From positions 1 to 31,569 of the forward strand of contig CAITUF010000145.1 of the NCBI GenBank assembly GCA_903895475.1: a stretch of 31,569 bases of DNA, given 5' to 3'. This document shows, one piece after another, positions 1 to 7,556 of this stretch (position 1 is the stretch's first letter; each line of letters opens with the position of its first letter). Origin of the DNA: an uncultured Opitutia bacterium. Its GTDB lineage: Bacteria > Verrucomicrobiota > Verrucomicrobiia > Opitutales > UBA953. The notes beneath the pieces are model-generated. The model did not search any database and was not told the origin of the DNA. It saw only the letters and a program-made list of their open reading frames with translations. The position numbers were made by a program, and so were the translations under genes.

Positions 1-397
1 ACTGCGGGGTGAAATCGCCTCGAAGCAGGTAGGAGCGGACGAATTCGTGGCCGAGGTTCGCATGACAGGGGGCGTAATCAATTTCTATTAAAGCCTCGAG
101 GGGGACCCGCAGCCCAATTTCTTCGTGTAGCTCCCGGACGGCCGCCATGGGGTAGTTCTCCCCGCTGTCGACATGGCCAGCGCAGGAGGCGCTAATCAGG
201 CCGGGGCAGTTATCCTTGGCGTAAGATCGGCGTTGCAGGCAAAGTTGCCCGTCACCCCTGAGCCAGAAAATATGAATAGCACGGTGCCGGAGTTGTTGGC
301 GGTGAATCTCACTGCGCGGGAGCGAGCCGATGACGCGATCGTTTTCGTCGACGAGGTCGAAGACTTCGTCTGGTGACTGGCCGACTTCTTTTCTCAT
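1..397 (-). CDS. NUDIX hydrolase, YfcD/isopentenyl-diphosphate isomerase-like (3' end off window)
   Basis: The reverse strand from an ATG at 397 reads without a stop to the left edge (132 codons seen). The product begins MRKEVGQSPDEVFDLVDEND and carries a complete NUDIX box: GHVDSGE, seven residues, REL, one residue, EE, one residue, GL. This box binds the metal that activates water for cleaving nucleoside-diphosphate-type substrates. The VDENDRVIG start, the HRAIHIFWL strand and the CPGLISASCAGHV stretch resemble the YfcD/IPP-isomerase-type branch rather than MutT; the substrate cannot be told. Its ATG overlaps the stop of the metallopeptidase gene upstream as ATGA (394-397), so the two are probably translationally coupled in a mazG-peptidase-NUDIX operon. 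MazG and NUDIX are both nucleotide-sanitising families, which fits a housekeeping role. Confidence 0.85.
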   Translation of the reverse strand, partial: MRKEVGQSPDEVFDLVDENDRVIGSLPRSEIHRQQLRHRAIHIFWLRGDGQLCLQRRSYAKDNCPGLISASCAGHVDSGENYPMAAVRELHEEIGLRVPLEALIEIDYAPCHANLGHEFVRSYLLRGDFTPQ

Positions 398-1122
398 GCG
401 CGGCCCAGGTCCATAATAATGTTCCAGCGCTTGGTCAATTCACGGTCGTGTTTCTTCCAGTCAGGGTCCCAAGCGGCGAGCTGATTCCAGAAGCGATCGG
501 AATGGTCCATGTGCTTACGATGCGCTAGCTCGTGGAAGATGACGTGGTCGTGTACCACCGGTGGCAAGAGAACGAGGCGCCAATTCAACGAAAGTGCGCC
601 CTGCTGGGAACAGGAACCCCAGCGCGTGGTTTGGTCGCGGACGCTGACAGCGTCCACACTGACGCCGACGCGCCGGGCAAGGCGTTCGACCGCTTGGGTC
701 AGGCCAGTTTCGGCCAGGCGACGCAGGACGCGGACGGCCGCCTCCTCCCGGCCCGCTTCGGGCAGGAAGAGTTGGACCGCATCGGCCTCCTTCGCGATGA
801 CCAACCGAGCCCGCGGGCCGGTTGCAAGGCTGACCTCCATCATTCGCTCGTCTAAGGTAGCCCAAGGAAACTTGTCCAAATGGGCCAAGAGCGAGGGCTG
901 TACTACCCGCGCTTTGGTGAACACCTGCTCCAACCAAAGGAGATTGTCCTTTAAAAAGGCCAAAGCCGAAGCCTGCGAAGTGTTCGTGGGATAAGTTAGT
1001 TCGACCCGCGGGCCTGGCTTCACGGAGAGTCGGACCCGCCGGGCGCGGTCAGAAGGTTTGGGCCAAACCTGCACCACGCGGCCAGCCACATGCACGGAGA
1101 TGGGTTGGTCGGAAGGCTTCAT
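394..1122 (-). CDS. YgjP-type zinc metallopeptidase (M48/DUF45 family)
   Basis: A 242-residue protein. The C-terminal part holds the zinc site HELAH (residues 197-201) followed by a further His at 207 in the HELAHRKHMDHSDRFW pattern that marks YgjP/DUF45 metallopeptidases, where two His of HExxH and the later His bind zinc and the Glu is the catalytic base. The family's RWGSCS motif is present at 167-172. There is no signal peptide or membrane segment, so it is probably cytoplasmic. I chose the ATG at 1122: the open frame continues upstream but there it only shadows mazG, while at 1122 the start lies one base after the mazG stop codon. It overlaps the NUDIX gene downstream by 4 bases. The physiological substrate of this family is not established. 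Confidence 0.86.
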   Translation of the reverse strand: MKPSDQPISVHVAGRVVQVWPKPSDRARRVRLSVKPGPRVELTYPTNTSQASALAFLKDNLLWLEQVFTKARVVQPSLLAHLDKFPWATLDERMMEVSLATGPRARLVIAKEADAVQLFLPEAGREEAAVRVLRRLAETGLTQAVERLARRVGVSVDAVSVRDQTTRWGSCSQQGALSLNWRLVLLPPVVHDHVIFHELAHRKHMDHSDRFWNQLAAWDPDWKKHDRELTKRWNIIMDLGRA

Positions 1123-1123
1123 T

Positions 1124-1786
1124 TTACCCCTGCGCGGCGGCGTGTTTTTCTGCCGTCGCCACCACCGCAGCGGTATGCCTACGTAATGCTGAATCTGGGT
1201 CAATGCCGGCGTCGCGACACGCAGCGATGAGTTCAAAAAGTTTTTGGCCCGCGGCGGCTTCAGATAGACCCAGGGCGGCGGCGGCGACCGCTGGACGGTC
1301 CACGGTTGGGCCTGTTTCCAGCGCTTTTTTCTGAACCTGCTTCCAGACCTCACGGGCGGTCAGCACTGGATTTAGGGTCGGTGGCAGTTCCTTGAAGAGG
1401 GTCGGCTTCTTGGCACCCTTCTCCTTGAGTTTAATCTGCTCCCACTGTTTAACGACGGCCTCCGAGTCGCCCAGTTTGACGCCGTCACCGAAGACGTGGG
1501 GGTGTCGGCGAACCATCTTCTCGTTTACCTCGCGGGCGACATCGTCGAAATTAAACTTACCCACTTCAGACGCCATTTGGGCATGGAGTACGACGTGGAA
1601 CAAGAGGTCACCGAGTTCCTCTCGGAGGTTGGCATCGTCATGACGGTCGATGGCCTGCAGGAGCTCGCAGACTTCCTCGACTAGGCAATCGCAAATCGTC
1701 TGGTGCGTCTGCTCGCGATCCCAAGGGCAACCATCGGGGGCGCGTAGCCGGGCAGTGGTCGCTAGAAGAAGGTCGATGCCAGGCAT
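1124..1786 (-). CDS. mazG: Nucleoside triphosphate pyrophosphohydrolase MazG
   Basis: A 220-residue protein of the all-alpha NTP pyrophosphatase superfamily, which hydrolyses (d)NTPs to monophosphates plus pyrophosphate. The opening LRAPDGCPWDREQTHQTI is the classic MazG signature. Metal-binding acidic motifs follow: EEVCE (37-41) and EELGD (56-60), then LLFHVVLHAQM and the KMVRRHPHVFGD stretch. The second MazG-like helical repeat is shorter than in the 263-residue E. coli protein. It is the first gene of a minus-strand operon with the metallopeptidase (one base between stop and start) and the NUDIX gene. It is divergent from trpC, with 68 bases between the two starts, which must hold both promoters; I see no convincing -35/-10 pair there. 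Confidence 0.93.
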   Translation of the reverse strand: MPGIDLLLATTARLRAPDGCPWDREQTHQTICDCLVEEVCELLQAIDRHDDANLREELGDLLFHVVLHAQMASEVGKFNFDDVAREVNEKMVRRHPHVFGDGVKLGDSEAVVKQWEQIKLKEKGAKKPTLFKELPPTLNPVLTAREVWKQVQKKALETGPTVDRPAVAAAALGLSEAAAGQKLFELIAACRDAGIDPDSALRRHTAAVVATAEKHAAAQG

Positions 1787-1854
1787 GCCCCGATGGAGAG
1801 GGTTCTGGCGGGGGAGTCAAAACGATTGCCAGACGGCTCGGTCTCGTTTCCGTT

Positions 1855-2652
1855 GTGTGGGTGGACAAACTGACGGAAATCATGGACGCCAAGCGCCGGG
1901 AAATCGCCCCGTTCGCTCGCCCCGTCACGGAAGCTGAACTAGCGGCTTTCGCTGGTCGTTCCAGTTTGCCTGGCTTCCGGCAGTCCCTGCACGTCCCTGG
2001 TCGGCTCACGGTCATCGCTGAGGTTAAGCGGGCTTCGCCCAGCGTCGGGATGATTCGTGCAGAAGTCGACGCGGTCGCCCAAGCTCGCCTATACGCTGAG
2101 GCGGGGGCGGAGTGTCTGTCGGTCCTGACCGAATCCACCTACTTCAAGGGCCAATTGCAGGACCTCGTTGCGGTGGTTCAAGATCAAGCCAAACTCTCCG
2201 TCCCCCGCCCTTGCATCCGGAAGGATTTCATGGTGCACCCTTATCAGGTGCTCGAGGCCGCCCAAGCCGGCGCCCGGTGTATTCTAATTATCGTTCGGGG
2301 CCTGACGGACGACGAGATTCGCCCGATTCATGCGGCGGCCAAGCTAACAGGCATGGATACACTCTTTGAGGTGCACGATGAAGCCGAACTCGAACGCGCC
2401 CTGCGCCATGACCCTGACATGGTCGGCGTCAACAACCGCAACCTGTCGACCTTCCAGATTGATTTAAGTTTTGCGGAACGCGTTATCCCGCAGATGCCAG
2501 CACACATCCTCAAGGTGGCGGAAAGCGGTATCAAGACAGCCGAAGACGCCGCTCGAATGCGACACGCGGGTGCCCAGGCTTTGCTCGTGGGTGAATCCTT
2601 GATGCGGGTGGAAAATCCGGCGGCACTCCTGCAGGCTTTTCGCGGCCGATGA
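1855..2652 (+). CDS. trpC: Indole-3-glycerol phosphate synthase
   Basis: A 265-residue (beta/alpha)8-barrel enzyme that closes the indole ring in tryptophan biosynthesis (CdRP to indole-3-glycerol phosphate). Key pieces are visible: EVKRASPS (56-63, catalytic Lys), RKDFMV (122-127), the late VNNRNL strand, AESGI and LVGESLM at the phosphate-binding end. The start is a GTG: 1855 gives the longest protein, and an in-frame GTG at 1861 gives MDKLTEIMDAKRREIAP, which matches the usual N-terminus of the family about as well. It is a stand-alone TrpC, not fused to TrpF. No other trp gene lies beside it. Instead its TGA overlaps the ATG of rsmA by 4 bases, an unrelated partner that is probably translated from the same message. 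Confidence 0.93.
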   Translation: MWVDKLTEIMDAKRREIAPFARPVTEAELAAFAGRSSLPGFRQSLHVPGRLTVIAEVKRASPSVGMIRAEVDAVAQARLYAEAGAECLSVLTESTYFKGQLQDLVAVVQDQAKLSVPRPCIRKDFMVHPYQVLEAAQAGARCILIIVRGLTDDEIRPIHAAAKLTGMDTLFEVHDEAELERALRHDPDMVGVNNRNLSTFQIDLSFAERVIPQMPAHILKVAESGIKTAEDAARMRHAGAQALLVGESLMRVENPAALLQAFRGR

Positions 2653-3482
2653 ACGACGGCCCCTTGTCGCAGACCGAAACCCGCGAGCTGCTCGCGCGGC
2701 TGTCCCATATGCCCAAGAAGTGGCTGGGGCAGAACTTTCTCATCGACGGGAACATCGTCCGGAAGTCCTTGGAGCTCGCTGAGATTAAGGCCGGCGAGCG
2801 GGTGCTGGAAATCGGCCCCGGCCTCGGGACTTTGACGCGCACCTTATTGGGCGCGGGCGTTGAACTCCATGCCGTCGAAGCTGACCCAACGATGGTCTAT
2901 CACCTTAAGCAGTCGTTGTTACCCCGTTGGCCGCAAACTTTTCATCTCATAGAGGGAGATGCGGTCGAAAAGCCCTTGGCTGACTTGGTGCAACCCGCGG
3001 ATGGTTCCTTCAAGGTTGTCGCTAACCTCCCCTACGCAATCTCCACCCCGTGGATGGACGCCATCTGCGCTGGTCCGCATCCCGAAATCATGGTGCTCAT
3101 GCTGCAGCGAGAAGCCGCCGATCGGCTGACCGCTGAAGTCGGCACCAAGCATTGGTCAGCGGTGACTGCCCAAGTCGCCTTGGCTTTCGAAAAGGTAAAA
3201 CTGCACCCTGTCCCTGGGCAGTCCTTTAACCCGCCCCCCAAGGTGGATTCGTGCCTACTGGTCCTCCGTCGGCGTCCAGATGCTCAGAGATTCAGTGCCC
3301 GTGCCCGTGAGGTTTCCCGGGCGCTCTTTACCCAACGGCGTAAGCAAGTCGGTTCCTCCGGCCGAAACCTCTTCCCCGACGCACCCGATGTACGCGCTTG
3401 GCTCGACGCTCTCCCAAACTTTGGCCTGACGACCCTAGCCCGCCCCGAAGACATCCCCGCAGCGGTCTGGCTTAAACTCTAA
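2649..3482 (+). CDS. rsmA: 16S rRNA dimethyladenosine transferase RsmA (KsgA)
   Basis: A 277-residue SAM-dependent Rossmann-fold methyltransferase that dimethylates the two adjacent adenines of the 3'-terminal hairpin of 16S rRNA during small-subunit assembly. Visible motifs are KKWLGQNFL (24-31), the SAM-binding EIGPGLG (54-60), the acidic VEAD after strand 2 (76-79) and the adenine-binding motif IV NLPY (126-129). The C-terminal helical part carries the SFNPPPKVDSCLL and LFTQRRKQ patterns of the family. The ATG lies within the trpC stop as ATGA. An internal Met at MPKKWLGQNF (residue 21) is a possible shorter start, but the overlap with trpC supports the longer form. Confidence 0.95.
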   Translation: MNDGPLSQTETRELLARLSHMPKKWLGQNFLIDGNIVRKSLELAEIKAGERVLEIGPGLGTLTRTLLGAGVELHAVEADPTMVYHLKQSLLPRWPQTFHLIEGDAVEKPLADLVQPADGSFKVVANLPYAISTPWMDAICAGPHPEIMVLMLQREAADRLTAEVGTKHWSAVTAQVALAFEKVKLHPVPGQSFNPPPKVDSCLLVLRRRPDAQRFSARAREVSRALFTQRRKQVGSSGRNLFPDAPDVRAWLDALPNFGLTTLARPEDIPAAVWLKL

Positions 3483-3530
3483 ACACCCCGGAAGGTTGCT
3501 TTTCTTGGCCAAGTTGGTCTTTCTGTACCC

Positions 3531-4910
3531 ATGTCCGTTAAAGTAGGCCTAGTCTCCCTTGGTTGCGCCAAGAACCTAATCGATTCCGAAATCATGATCG
3601 GCCACCTCGCGAAGGCGGGCATGACCATGACCGCTAATGCCGCCGATGCCGATGTGGTGATCGTTAATACCTGCTCTTTCATCGACGCCTCCAAGCACGA
3701 AGCCCTCGAGGCCATCTACGAGATGAGCGATGGCAAGGCCACCGCCCGCAAAAAGAACCAGAAGCTCATCGTTGCTGGCTGCATGTCGCAGCGTTATCAA
3801 GGTTCACTGCCCGTCGTCGAAGGCGCTAAGGGGCACATCGAGCTCCCGAAAGTCGACGCCTATATCGGCCTAGATCAGGTCACCAATATCGTCCCAGTCA
3901 TCCATAAGGTCATGGGTGGTGAGGCTGGCATGACGGAGTTCTTGTCGAAGTCGACGACGTTCATTCCGGACTACGATACGCCGCGTTTTCGTCTGACTCC
4001 CAAGCATTCGGCCTACATCAAGATCGCCGAAGGCTGCAACCATCCCTGTACCTTCTGTATTATTCCACGCATCCGTGGCCGCCACCGTAGCCGCACCGTG
4101 GAGTCCGTCGTCAAGGAAGCCCAGCAGCTCGTCGGGGAAGGCGTCAAGGAGCTCAACTTAATCTCCCAGGACACCACCTACTTCGGCATGGATCGATGGA
4201 CCGAGGAGCGTCCCAACCCGCGCAGTAAGGTGGATTCGTCCAAAGGGGAATCCATCGCCTCCCTGCTCCGTGAAATCGACGCGATCCCCGGCGACTATTG
4301 GATCCGTTTGCTCTACACGCACCCGGCGCACTGGAGCGACGAGTTGATTGAGACGATCGCGCAGTCCAAGCATGTCGCCCGCTACGTCGACATTCCGCTG
4401 CAACACATCTCGAGCAAGATGCTCACCACCATGCAACGTGAGACCAGCGGCGATTACATCCGCGACCTCATCCGCCGCATGCGCGTCGGGGTACCAGACA
4501 TGGCCATCCGAACGACGTTCATCGTCGGCTTCCCCGGCGAGACCGAAGAGGACTTCGTGGAGCTCCTCGCTTTCCTCGAAGCCACCCGCTTTGACCGCGT
4601 TGGCGTCTTTAAGTATTCCAAGGAAGAAGGCACTAAGGCCGCCAAGATGGAGGGCCACCTCTCCGACGAAGTGAAGGCTGATCGTTATGCTCGAGCGATG
4701 ACCCTCCTCCAGCGCCTTTCGCAGGAACGCGGCGAGCGTTTCATCGGACGCAAACTTCGCGTCCTCGTTGAGAGCCCAGGCATTGGCCGCAGCGAAGGCG
4801 ACGCCATGGATATTGACGGAACGGTGAAGGTGCCGAAGAAGCTCCCGGTGGGCGAGTTCGCGGAAGTGACAGTGACTGGCGCCGAGGCTTACGACCTCAT
4901 CGCGAAGTAA
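3531..4910 (+). CDS. rimO: Ribosomal protein uS12 methylthiotransferase RimO
   Basis: A 459-residue radical-SAM methylthiotransferase that adds a methylthio group to the conserved aspartate of ribosomal protein S12. The N-terminal UPF0004 domain supplies three Fe-S cysteines (C12, C48, C84). The radical-SAM CxxxCxxC is at C169, C173 and C176 in EGCNHPCTFCIIPRIRGRHRS. A TRAM-type beta-barrel occupies about the last 65 residues. SLGCAKNLIDSE and the IIPRIRG stretch favour RimO over the tRNA enzyme MiaB. The gap from rsmA is only 48 bases. The stop is one base from the end of the convergent SNF2 gene, leaving no room for a dedicated terminator. Confidence 0.95.
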   Translation: MSVKVGLVSLGCAKNLIDSEIMIGHLAKAGMTMTANAADADVVIVNTCSFIDASKHEALEAIYEMSDGKATARKKNQKLIVAGCMSQRYQGSLPVVEGAKGHIELPKVDAYIGLDQVTNIVPVIHKVMGGEAGMTEFLSKSTTFIPDYDTPRFRLTPKHSAYIKIAEGCNHPCTFCIIPRIRGRHRSRTVESVVKEAQQLVGEGVKELNLISQDTTYFGMDRWTEERPNPRSKVDSSKGESIASLLREIDAIPGDYWIRLLYTHPAHWSDELIETIAQSKHVARYVDIPLQHISSKMLTTMQRETSGDYIRDLIRRMRVGVPDMAIRTTFIVGFPGETEEDFVELLAFLEATRFDRVGVFKYSKEEGTKAAKMEGHLSDEVKADRYARAMTLLQRLSQERGERFIGRKLRVLVESPGIGRSEGDAMDIDGTVKVPKKLPVGEFAEVTVTGAEAYDLIAK

Positions 4911-4911
4911 C

Positions 4912-7452
4912 TCAGGTTTCCTGTTCGCGTTCGGGGGCAACTTCCGCCGAGGCTTCGGCCGCGGGCGAATCGCTCAGACGGATGAGTGCGTCCAAGGATG
5001 AGAAGTGACGCGTCCAGTCCGTCATGTCTGGGATATCCCCCACCACCGCTGAAAAGAGCTCCCGCTTCTCCTGCTTTAGTTCTTCGATACGTTCCTCGAC
5101 CGTGCCCGGGGCAATCATGCGATAGATGAAAACAGAATTCTTTTGCCCGATGCGGTGGACGCGGTCGACGGCCTGGGCCTCCACGGCCGGATTCCACCAA
5201 GGGTCGAGGAGGAAAACGTACTCCGCCGTATTGAGAGTGATCCCAGTCCCACCTGCCTTCAGCGACGCCAAGAACAAGGCTGGGCCCTTGGTGTCCTTAA
5301 ACCGTTCAACGGGTGCAGAGCGATCCTTGGTCTCACCTGTCAGTTCGAAGATAGGCAGATTCGGTAGGTCGCGGGCCAAGGCTTTCTTGACGCGTTCGAT
5401 CAGCGAAACGAACTGGGAGAACACGACCGCCTTCGAGCCGTTAGCGGCCACTTCAGCGAGCTTCGAAACCAATAGCGTCACTTTGCCAGAGTGGGCACTC
5501 GGACAGTCAGAGTTATCCGGCAAGAGGCCCGGGTCGCAACAGACCTGCCGCAACCGCATGAGCAAGGTTAAGACCGAGGTTGCGTCCCGAGATAACAGGC
5601 TGGCGAGTTCGCCCGAGAGGCCGCTGCCTTGAGTGAGATGTTGGTAGAGCGCCCGTTGCTCGTGCGTGAGCGGACAAGGGAGGACGATTTCCACTTTGGG
5701 TGGGATGTCCGCGGCGACGTGACGCTTGAGGCGGCGGAGAATGAACGGGGAAACCTGCCGGCGTATTTTTACAAGGCCGGCGGAGGGGTCGCGCAGCATG
5801 ATACGTTCAAAGTTGGCACGCTTGCCGAGCAAGCCAGGCATGAGGAACCGGAAAATCGTCCAGAGATCGGTGGGGCGGTTCTCTAAAGGCGTACCCGTGA
5901 TGGCGATGCGGTGCTCAGCCTGCACGGACAAACAAGTCTGGGTGGTCTTCGACTCGGGGTTCTTGATGGCCTGCGCCTCGTCCAGAATAGCGTAGCCAAA
6001 CTTGGTCTTCTCGAGGAGGTTGGCGTGGCGGCGGAGCTGCGTGTAGCTCGAGATCCAAAGTTTCTCCTCGGGGTGTTTGGCGAAGTCGTCTTCGGCGGTC
6101 AGCACCGAAGCGGATAGTTCCGGGTGGAAGCGTTTGATTTCACCTAGCCAGACTGGAATCACGCTCGCTGGGCAAACGATCAGGGAACGTTCGCCCGCAG
6201 GTCGCGACGCCAAGAGCGCTAACACCTGCACGGTTTTACCAAGACCCATTTCGTCGGCCAGCAGCGGGTGGGAGCCAAGGTCACAGAGCCGGCCGAGCCA
6301 GGTGACGCCCTTGGCTTGGTAAGGCCGCAGGTAGTGCGGCAGGTTTTCAGGCGGAATCGGCTCCTGCAGAAGTTGGTCTTTCCACGCACGGAGATCCTCA
6401 TTGAGCCGCAGAGCGCCCACGGCGGCGTGGTCAAACAAGGACAACAGTAAGTAACGTGGCACCTCCCCGTCCTTGGCCTTCCAGTCTTCGGAGAAATCCG
6501 CCACCGCTGCGTTATAGGCTACCACGCCCTTACCAGGTAAAATGACCGGACGACCACCCGCCTTGAGAAGCAGTTTCTGTTCGTGGCTCTGGAGTTGGTG
6601 GCTGCCTGCCTTCAGCCGCCAATTCAGGCGAAAGGACTTCCCGTCGGCCCCAGATTCAGCTTCGGCGTCCACGGCAACCTGGAGCTGCTCGTTGCGGAAG
6701 ATATTTAGACCTTCTTCCCCCTGCAGCTTAAAGCGTTTCCGCCACTCGTTGAGGTCTTCGCGGACAAAGCGCTCGATCCGGCCGATATTATCCATCGCCC
6801 AGGTTCCCGCTGTCTTGCTGTAGGCATAGCCAGCGCGATGGGCGACCGTACTAAAGCGAAAGAGCGTTTGGCGCTGTTCATCGGATAACTCGTCGCCCGG
6901 GATGGAGCCTGGCCCGAAGCAATTCCACGAATGGCCGCCTCGGCCGGTCCAGGCAGCCGAAGCCGTGAGGCCTTCGGAAGTCAGGTCAAACGACACCTGT
7001 AACTTGAGGGCCGTCCGTCCGCCGTTATCCTTAGGTTCAGGTTTAGCGATGGGTGCGATTTCGGCAGCGGGGGCGGTGTCGTCGACGGCTTTGATTTCGT
7101 CGGCGAGAAGTTCCTCAACCTCATACATCGTAGCGACCGCGAATGGCGCACCATTTTCTTCTTCTGGCAAAGACGTCCGCCACTCGATTGCGCCGTCACG
7201 GAGTTCAATGACCGCCCGCACGGTTTGGGTTTCGGTCTTAGTCACGCCCTCGGCCGATGTCGGTTTAAGTTCAAGCGTTCGGACCAATCCCTCGGTGTAA
7301 AGTCGGCGGCCCTCTTCGAGGTCATCCGATTTAAACACAGCTTCCCAGTCCTCCGGAAGGTTCCCGAACCAGTGTTCGAGGGCTTCCGTGGAATAGGAGC
7401 GGTTTGCCGGTCTTGGGGTAGACATCGACGTTTTGTGATTAAACCTCGCCAT
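4912..7452 (-). CDS. SNF2-family DEAD/DEAH-box ATPase
   Basis: An 846-residue SWI2/SNF2 ATPase, a family that uses ATP to move along double-stranded DNA and displace or remodel bound proteins. The C-terminal half is a complete helicase core: motif I DEMGLGKT (400-407), motif II DEAQ (491-494), motif III TGTP (519-522), motif V LKAGGTGITL (731-740) and motif VI QAVDRVHRIGQ (760-770). The first ~370 residues are divergent. Residues 40-130 recall the beta-rich start of SWIM-bearing bacterial SNF2 proteins, but no CxC...CxH zinc ligands are present. The start used is ATG 7452; a second in-frame ATG at 7425 (MSTPRPANRS) is equally plausible. It is monocistronic and divergent from sucA. The bacterial targets of this family are not known. 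Confidence 0.9.
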   Translation of the reverse strand: MARFNHKTSMSTPRPANRSYSTEALEHWFGNLPEDWEAVFKSDDLEEGRRLYTEGLVRTLELKPTSAEGVTKTETQTVRAVIELRDGAIEWRTSLPEEENGAPFAVATMYEVEELLADEIKAVDDTAPAAEIAPIAKPEPKDNGGRTALKLQVSFDLTSEGLTASAAWTGRGGHSWNCFGPGSIPGDELSDEQRQTLFRFSTVAHRAGYAYSKTAGTWAMDNIGRIERFVREDLNEWRKRFKLQGEEGLNIFRNEQLQVAVDAEAESGADGKSFRLNWRLKAGSHQLQSHEQKLLLKAGGRPVILPGKGVVAYNAAVADFSEDWKAKDGEVPRYLLLSLFDHAAVGALRLNEDLRAWKDQLLQEPIPPENLPHYLRPYQAKGVTWLGRLCDLGSHPLLADEMGLGKTVQVLALLASRPAGERSLIVCPASVIPVWLGEIKRFHPELSASVLTAEDDFAKHPEEKLWISSYTQLRRHANLLEKTKFGYAILDEAQAIKNPESKTTQTCLSVQAEHRIAITGTPLENRPTDLWTIFRFLMPGLLGKRANFERIMLRDPSAGLVKIRRQVSPFILRRLKRHVAADIPPKVEIVLPCPLTHEQRALYQHLTQGSGLSGELASLLSRDATSVLTLLMRLRQVCCDPGLLPDNSDCPSAHSGKVTLLVSKLAEVAANGSKAVVFSQFVSLIERVKKALARDLPNLPIFELTGETKDRSAPVERFKDTKGPALFLASLKAGGTGITLNTAEYVFLLDPWWNPAVEAQAVDRVHRIGQKNSVFIYRMIAPGTVEERIEELKQEKRELFSAVVGDIPDMTDWTRHFSSLDALIRLSDSPAAEASAEVAPEREQET

Positions 7453-7556
7453 TTAAGACGATGCAACGCCCAAAGTCCTGTATTTTAGGCGGGGTCTGGG
7501 CTTGTTTCAATATGTCCAAAGGGTTTACTGAAACCCTACCTTTATCTGTAACTTAA
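7453..7556 (+). promoter_or_regulatory. sucA upstream region with perfect inverted repeat
   Basis: The 104 bases between the divergent SNF2 and sucA starts hold a perfect inverted repeat, AGGGTTT-ACTG-AAACCCT, at 7520-7537, ending 19 bases before the sucA ATG. It could be a protein operator in DNA or a short leader hairpin in RNA. No T-run follows it, so it is not a normal terminator. A TTGTTT at 7503-7508 is a weak -35 candidate with no good -10. There is no Shine-Dalgarno sequence before the ATG. The inverted repeat is seen directly; its role is inferred. Confidence 0.45.

Noticed and set aside
509..994. 161-codon plus-strand frame opposite the YgjP-type peptidase
   Set aside because: The reverse strand encodes a peptidase with an intact HELAH site; this frame is Arg/Thr/Ser-rich noise.
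3504..3513. 10-base palindrome CTTGGCCAAG upstream of rimO
   Set aside because: Too short to separate from chance, with no promoter or second copy near it.
4158..4940. 260-codon open frame antisense to rimO
   Set aside because: It would overlap both rimO and the SNF2 3' end, and its translation has no family features.
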